38,332 nt of DNA from JBMOPD01 sp049323615 (GTDB lineage: Bacteria; Bacillota; Desulfotomaculia; Desulfotomaculales; Desulfocucumaceae). Below are positions 34,823 to 38,332 of the stretch, piece by piece. Under the pieces are notes generated by a model. The model was not told the origin of the DNA, ran no database searches, and worked only from the letters and a program-made list of their open reading frames with translations. The DNA lies in contig JBMOPD010000064.1 in assembly GCA_049323615.1 (NCBI GenBank), positions 1 through 38,332 on the forward strand, given 5' to 3'. The position numbers and the translations under genes were made by a program. Position 1 is the stretch's first letter. Every line of letters starts with the position of its first letter.

Positions 34823-36609
34823 TGGACCCCGTTACTATGGAAGTAATCAGTTACGCTCTCCGGTCCATTGCCGAAGAAATGGGCGCGGTTTTGGTGAGGT
34901 CGGCCGTATCCACAGGTATCAGGCACCGGCGGGACTTTTCCACCGCCATTTACACTGCCGACGGAAAGCTGGCCGTCCAGGCCGGCCAGGTACCCCTTCA
35001 CCTGGGCCTCATGTCCGACATCGTGGATGCGGTCCTGAAGACACATCCTGTCCCAACCCTGAAGCCGGGGGATTCCATAATCATTAATGATCCTTATTCA
35101 GGCGGATCCCACCTGCCGGAAATCTGTACCGTCTCCCCTGTCTTCTTCAACAGCAGGCTCCTGGCGCTGGTGGCCACCCTGGCCCGCCACGCCGAGGTGG
35201 GAGGAGCAGCGCCGGGAAGCATGTTCACCGTTTCGGAAGAGATATTCCAGGAGGGCATCCGTATCCCCCCATTAAAAATAATGGCAAAGGGGGAGCTAAA
35301 CACAGACATTTTTTCCCTGCTGGCCGGCAATATCAGGACCGGGCACGAATTCGCGGGAGACCTCCGGGCACAGTTCGCAGCCAACAGGCTGGCCGAAAAA
35401 AGGCTGCGGGAATTTGCCGGCAAATACGGGCCGGAAAAAATAAAAAGGTACCTGCCCGAAATACTGGACCACTCCGAACGCCTGATGAGGTCGGCATTGA
35501 AAAAGCTGCCTGCCGGAGAATACCACTGCGAGGACACCCTTGAAGGGGACGGCCTCAGCGGCGATTCAATCAATATCAAGGCCGCCGTCAGGTGTGAGGG
35601 GGAGTGCATTACTGTGGACTTTACCGGCACTCATCCCCAGGTTGCCGGGCCGGTGAACACCACCAGGGGAGTAACCCTGGCCTGTGTTTATTATGCCGTC
35701 AGATCCGCTGTGGCCCCCGGCGCTCCTTTCAATGCGGGAATGATCAGGCCAATTGCCGTAATCACGCCGGAGGGATCCCTGGTCAATGCAAAATTCCCCG
35801 CCCCTGTGGCCCACGGCACCATCAACGCGGCCCGGCGCATAGCTGATATAATCTTCGGCTGCCTGGCCGGCATTTTACCCGGGAAGATCCCGGAAGCCGG
35901 TTCGGGCAGTGTAACCAGTCTGACTTTTGGCGGATTTGATCCCCAACGGGGGGCCTATTACTCCTTTTTTGAAATCTGCGGCGGCGGCCGGGGAGCGAAG
36001 CCGTTCAGCGACGGACCGGGCGGGGTTCATGTGAATATGACTAATGTCGCCGGCACCCCGGTGGAAGTTATAGAACAATACTATCCCCTGATGGTCAGGG
36101 AGTGCGGGCTTATAAGCGGCTCCGGCGGACCGGGAAAATTCAGGGGCGGCCTGGGGGTAAGGAAAACCTTTACCGTTCTGGGAGACAGCGCAGTGATTTC
36201 AGCCAGCGCCGAAGCGGGAGGAAGAGGTCCCCGGGACTTAAGGGGGGGAATGCCCGGAAGTGCGGCCGTTGTAACCGTCCGGTACTCTCAAGGCCGGGGT
36301 GGAAAGGTGCAGGACATGGAATCCGGAAAGTTCACTGTAAACCTGGAAAAGGGCGATTCCATAACAATTAAAACGGCCGGCGGGAGAGGTTTCGGCGACC
36401 CCCTGGAAAGGGATCCCGCGGCCGTAAGGTTTGATGTTCTGGAGGGCTTTATTACCAGGGATCAGGCTTTTGACATATACGGCGTGGTCCTGGAGGGTGA
36501 AGATCTGCAGGTCGATTTAAAGGCTACCGGGGCCAGGAGGGCAGCCCTGGCCCAAGGAGAAACAATATTCTGTCAGAATTCAGAATCCAGAATTCAGAAT
36601 TCAGAATAG
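34822..36609 (+). CDS. hyuB: Hydantoinase/oxoprolinase B-type protein
   Basis: 595 residues; ATG 34822 overlaps the hyuA stop by one base. Typical HyuB: DPVTMEVISYALRSIAEEMG, RDFSTAIYTADGKLAVQAG, HLGLMSDIVDAVL, DSIIINDPYSGGSHLPEI, HAEVGGAAPGSM, VDFTGTHPQVAGPVN, GTINAARRIADIIFG and GGRGFGDPLERDP. It forms the catalytic complex with HyuA. The last about 12 residues (CQNSESRIQNSE) are encoded by the ATTCTGA-type repeat at 36573-36609, so the original end was probably replaced by the repeat. The hydantoin or carboxylase-type substrate cannot be told from sequence. Confidence 0.85.
   Translation: MDPVTMEVISYALRSIAEEMGAVLVRSAVSTGIRHRRDFSTAIYTADGKLAVQAGQVPLHLGLMSDIVDAVLKTHPVPTLKPGDSIIINDPYSGGSHLPEICTVSPVFFNSRLLALVATLARHAEVGGAAPGSMFTVSEEIFQEGIRIPPLKIMAKGELNTDIFSLLAGNIRTGHEFAGDLRAQFAANRLAEKRLREFAGKYGPEKIKRYLPEILDHSERLMRSALKKLPAGEYHCEDTLEGDGLSGDSINIKAAVRCEGECITVDFTGTHPQVAGPVNTTRGVTLACVYYAVRSAVAPGAPFNAGMIRPIAVITPEGSLVNAKFPAPVAHGTINAARRIADIIFGCLAGILPGKIPEAGSGSVTSLTFGGFDPQRGAYYSFFEICGGGRGAKPFSDGPGGVHVNMTNVAGTPVEVIEQYYPLMVRECGLISGSGGPGKFRGGLGVRKTFTVLGDSAVISASAEAGGRGPRDLRGGMPGSAAVVTVRYSQGRGGKVQDMESGKFTVNLEKGDSITIKTAGGRGFGDPLERDPAAVRFDVLEGFITRDQAFDIYGVVLEGEDLQVDLKATGARRAALAQGETIFCQNSESRIQNSE
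36573..36609. repeat. ATTCTGA-type repeat fused to the hyuB 3' end
   Basis: TCAGAATTCAGAATCCAGAA and onward, units of the repeat at 15817-15847 in inverted orientation. It supplies the last codons and the stop of the hyuB-like gene. Confidence 0.75.
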
Positions 36610-36700
36610 AAAAGCCCGTGAGGGCGCCATTGTCGGCATCAAAAATCAATTAATTGAGATAGTGGACCCGGTTACCAGGACAACACCTTCTTTTTCACGG

Positions 36701-37315
36701 CTAGATGTCAATGGTCACCCCTCCCCATTCTTCGGGACTGCTGCCCTCGTAATAATCCGCCACCATTTTGCCCACCTTCCGGCACAGCAAATAATTTACC
36801 AGCCCCGATACCACGGCTCCCAAAAGCGGTACTATTTTTAACACGGATCTCTGGCTCAGGCGTATGCCCAGGGTAACCAACAAATCCTGGGTAAATTTGA
36901 TAAAAGCCTGCCGCCCCATCTGCCTGACGGCGATCTTGGAAATATTTTTGCTTACCGCATCGGTACCCACTGCGGACATAAATACCCACACGGCCTCCCT
37001 GGCCGTCGCCTGCCTTCTGAAATCCCGGCCGTAAAGCAGCGCCAGCTCCATAATCATTTCCGACAAAAAATACATCAGCGCCATAACATCAAAGGCCGTG
37101 CCGCCCAGCAGGGCCAGCAGCGTCCCCAGCCCGGGGAAATTTCCCGGCAGCGCCGTAACGGCGCCGCTAAAGGCGCACCAGCGGGACTTGCCGGTTATTA
37201 CAATATCGCACAGCTGCCTCCTGGTCATTTCAGGATAAGCCTTTTTCAGGCGGGCAACTCTCCTCCTGGCCTCTATCTCGTTAACGAAATCAAAGGGATT
37301 GACCCTTAAAAACAT
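36701..37315 (-). CDS. EcsC-family protein
   Basis: 204 residues from ATG 37315, with AAGGGG 8 bases before it; the open frame extends further upstream but runs through the tRNA-Ala gene and is not coding there. EcsC-like features: NPFDFVNEIEARRRVARLKK, the early ITGKSRWCAFSGAVTALPG, a membrane-like Gly-rich segment GTLLALLGGTAFDVMALMYFL, and KNISKIAVRQMGRQAF. Bacillus EcsC is encoded with the EcsAB transporter; its activity is not known. Here it is a single gene, convergent with the hyu operon and divergent from tRNA-Ala. Confidence 0.75.
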   Translation of the reverse strand: MFLRVNPFDFVNEIEARRRVARLKKAYPEMTRRQLCDIVITGKSRWCAFSGAVTALPGNFPGLGTLLALLGGTAFDVMALMYFLSEMIMELALLYGRDFRRQATAREAVWVFMSAVGTDAVSKNISKIAVRQMGRQAFIKFTQDLLVTLGIRLSQRSVLKIVPLLGAVVSGLVNYLLCRKVGKMVADYYEGSSPEEWGGVTIDI

Positions 37316-37468
37316 GCAAACTACCCCTTCGTCAGAGCCTTTTATCTGTATCCATCTTATCTCTTTTTGCCGTATATTTAAACTACCAACTCCCAATTCC
37401 CGCATTCTACATCCTTGATCAATACGCCGCTTTATGTTATCATTATTTTCGCCGGGAATTTTGTGTAA

Positions 37469-37543
37469 GGGCGTGTAGCTCAGCGGGAGAGCACTGCGTT
37501 CGCAACGCAGGGGCCGGGGGTTCGAATCCCCTCTCGTCCACCA
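37469..37543 (+). tRNA. tRNA-Ala (anticodon CGC)
   Basis: Complete cloverleaf: acceptor GGGCGTG with CTCGTCC (one mismatch, one G-U), D arm starting GCTC, anticodon stem CTGCG/CGCAG with loop TTCGCAA (CGC, reads GCG), T arm GGGGG-TTCGAAT-CCCCT, A73 and encoded CCA. It is followed by a strong terminator. Confidence 0.95.
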
Positions 37544-37552
37544 GATAAAAAG

Positions 37553-37578
37553 CCTTGCCGCTGCGGCAAGGTTTTTTT
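37553..37578 (+). terminator. Terminator of tRNA-Ala
   Basis: CCTTGCCG (37553-37560), CTG loop, CGGCAAGG (37564-37571), and seven T. A perfect 8-bp stem. Confidence 0.92.
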
Positions 37579-37608
37579 GTTTAACATTTTTGGCGAAAGG
37601 AGTCTCCA

Positions 37609-38154
37609 ATGTACTGGGAAAAAAAAGGTTCAGACAACACCGACGCCACTGTAAAACTGTCTTTGGCAAGGGCCGCGGAACTTTCCGTCAGCCATATCGT
37701 GGTTGCTTCCTGCTCCGGGTATACCGCCGCAAAATTCATCGGCTGTCCGCACCAGGTGGTGTGCGTAACGCATCACGTGGGCTTCTCGGGCCCCGGAAAG
37801 GATGAAATGGACGCCCCCACAAGGCAAAAACTGCAGCAGGCCGGCATTAAAATTCTCACCACCACGCATCTTTTCGCCGGTGTGGACAGGGGTATAAGAA
37901 ACAAATTCGGAGGTGTGTACCCGGCGGAAATAATGGCCCAGACTTTAAGGATATTCGGCCAGGGCCTGAAGGTCTGCGTTGAAATCGCCGTGATGGCCCT
38001 GGATGCGGGGTTGATTCCCCACGGCAGGGACATTATAGCAGTAGGCGGAACAGGAATGGGCGCCGACACCGCCGCCGTGATACTGCCGGCCCATTCCAAC
38101 AACTTCTTTGACACCAGGGTAAGGGAAATTATTTGCAAGCCGAAAGATTTTTAG
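37609..38154 (+). CDS. Free-standing pyruvate kinase C-terminal (alpha/beta) domain protein
   Basis: 181 residues; ATG 37609 with GAAAGGAG upstream. It matches the PK C-terminal domain only: ARAAELSVSHIVVASCSGYTAAKF at the start, and a conserved end with GRDIIAVGGTGMGADTAAVI. Classical pyruvate kinase has an N-terminal TIM barrel, absent here. Stand-alone members are common in Clostridia and archaea. The domain normally carries the allosteric effector site and may bind a phosphorylated small molecule. Function not established. Confidence 0.8.
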   Translation: MYWEKKGSDNTDATVKLSLARAAELSVSHIVVASCSGYTAAKFIGCPHQVVCVTHHVGFSGPGKDEMDAPTRQKLQQAGIKILTTTHLFAGVDRGIRNKFGGVYPAEIMAQTLRIFGQGLKVCVEIAVMALDAGLIPHGRDIIAVGGTGMGADTAAVILPAHSNNFFDTRVREIICKPKDF

Positions 38155-38332
38155 GTCACAGGGGACGCTCACCCCTAATCCCTACCCTGTAAATAATCTC
38201 CCCTTCCGGAGTGTACGGAGGGGGGAGGACCTTTCAGGCCGGAGCGTAAATACCGGAGGTTGTTATCCGGCTCTTGGCGACGGAGCGTACGGAATGCCGG
38301 GCCGGCTGCAGGACGCAGCCGGAAGCCCGAAC
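38155..38332. other. Intergenic tail of the window
   Basis: No gene start is seen. It contains an imperfect GC-rich hairpin (CTCCCC/GGGGAG around 38199-38229), several CGGAG-containing imperfect repeats (38208, 38241, 38281), and a CTGC/GCAG-type hairpin near 38308. It could be the leader of a gene beyond the edge. Confidence 0.35.

Noticed and set aside
37316..37669. N-terminal extension of the EcsC protein through tRNA-Ala
   Set aside because: It would be coded by the antisense strand of a functional tRNA and its terminator; ATG 37315 has a good ribosome binding site.

Overview
The window looks like a chromosomal segment of a spore-forming, anaerobic Firmicute of the Desulfotomaculum/Pelotomaculum type (Peptococcaceae). 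This is inferred from gene content: a dissimilatory-type ATP sulfurylase (sat), an AcuA-type acetyltransferase, an acyl-CoA dehydrogenase, a corrinoid-activator-like ASKHA protein, Gate-domain (SpmA/B-like) membrane proteins, strong AGGAGG ribosome binding sites, and many GTG/TTG starts. No rRNA or other species-level marker is present, so the genus is not proven.

Region 1 (1-6211) reads as the end of a decayed genomic island. It holds a broken IS66/ISBst12-type insertion sequence with its right inverted repeat, a secreted stalk-domain/transglutaminase-like protein, a small excisionase-type HTH protein, the tail of a dead LivK-type gene, a small membrane-protein gene split by an in-frame TAA, and an unusual WYL + PD-(D/E)XK nuclease + C-terminal membrane-anchor protein. 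It closes with the 3' half of a tRNA-Trp gene (anticodon loop to CCA) followed by a tRNA-type terminator, the classic scar of integration into a tRNA gene. The intact tRNA and the integrase would lie left of the window.

Region 2 (6212-9258) contains a frameshifted hypothetical gene, a 59-bp nested palindrome, and sat with a small unknown downstream partner. Upstream of sat are a recognisable promoter and a dyad operator. No apr genes accompany sat here.

Region 3 (9259-21015) is rich in signalling. It has a methyltransferase, a five-PAS/GGDEF/HD-GYP protein, a decayed HAD phosphatase, a chemotaxis receptor, a double-HD protein, an ASKHA corrinoid-activator-like protein lacking its ferredoxin domain, and an OmpR-type response regulator with a translationally coupled histidine kinase that has a Met/Gly-rich sensor loop.

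Region 4 (21064-30823) contains a protein with three predicted winged helices and a long coiled coil, divergent from acuA. It continues with guaB behind a G-rich repeat leader, an fxsA-like gene with a small HTH gene, an acyl-CoA dehydrogenase with Asp at the catalytic base position, asnS, a bifunctional-nuclease-family gene, and a c-type-haem sensor diguanylate cyclase.

Region 5 (30817-38332) has a pair of Gate-domain membrane proteins and an operon of alpha/beta hydrolase - hyuA-like - hyuB-like genes with one-base overlaps. After these come an EcsC-family protein, tRNA-Ala(CGC), and a free-standing pyruvate-kinase C-terminal domain protein.

Three themes recur. First, there is a high density of broken genes in the first 14 kb. 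Second, three proteins make or degrade c-di-GMP (one bifunctional). Third, short dispersed repeats (ATTCTGA-type, G-rich GGGATT-type, and near-perfect palindromes) sit between or inside genes; one encodes the last residues of the hyuB-like protein.
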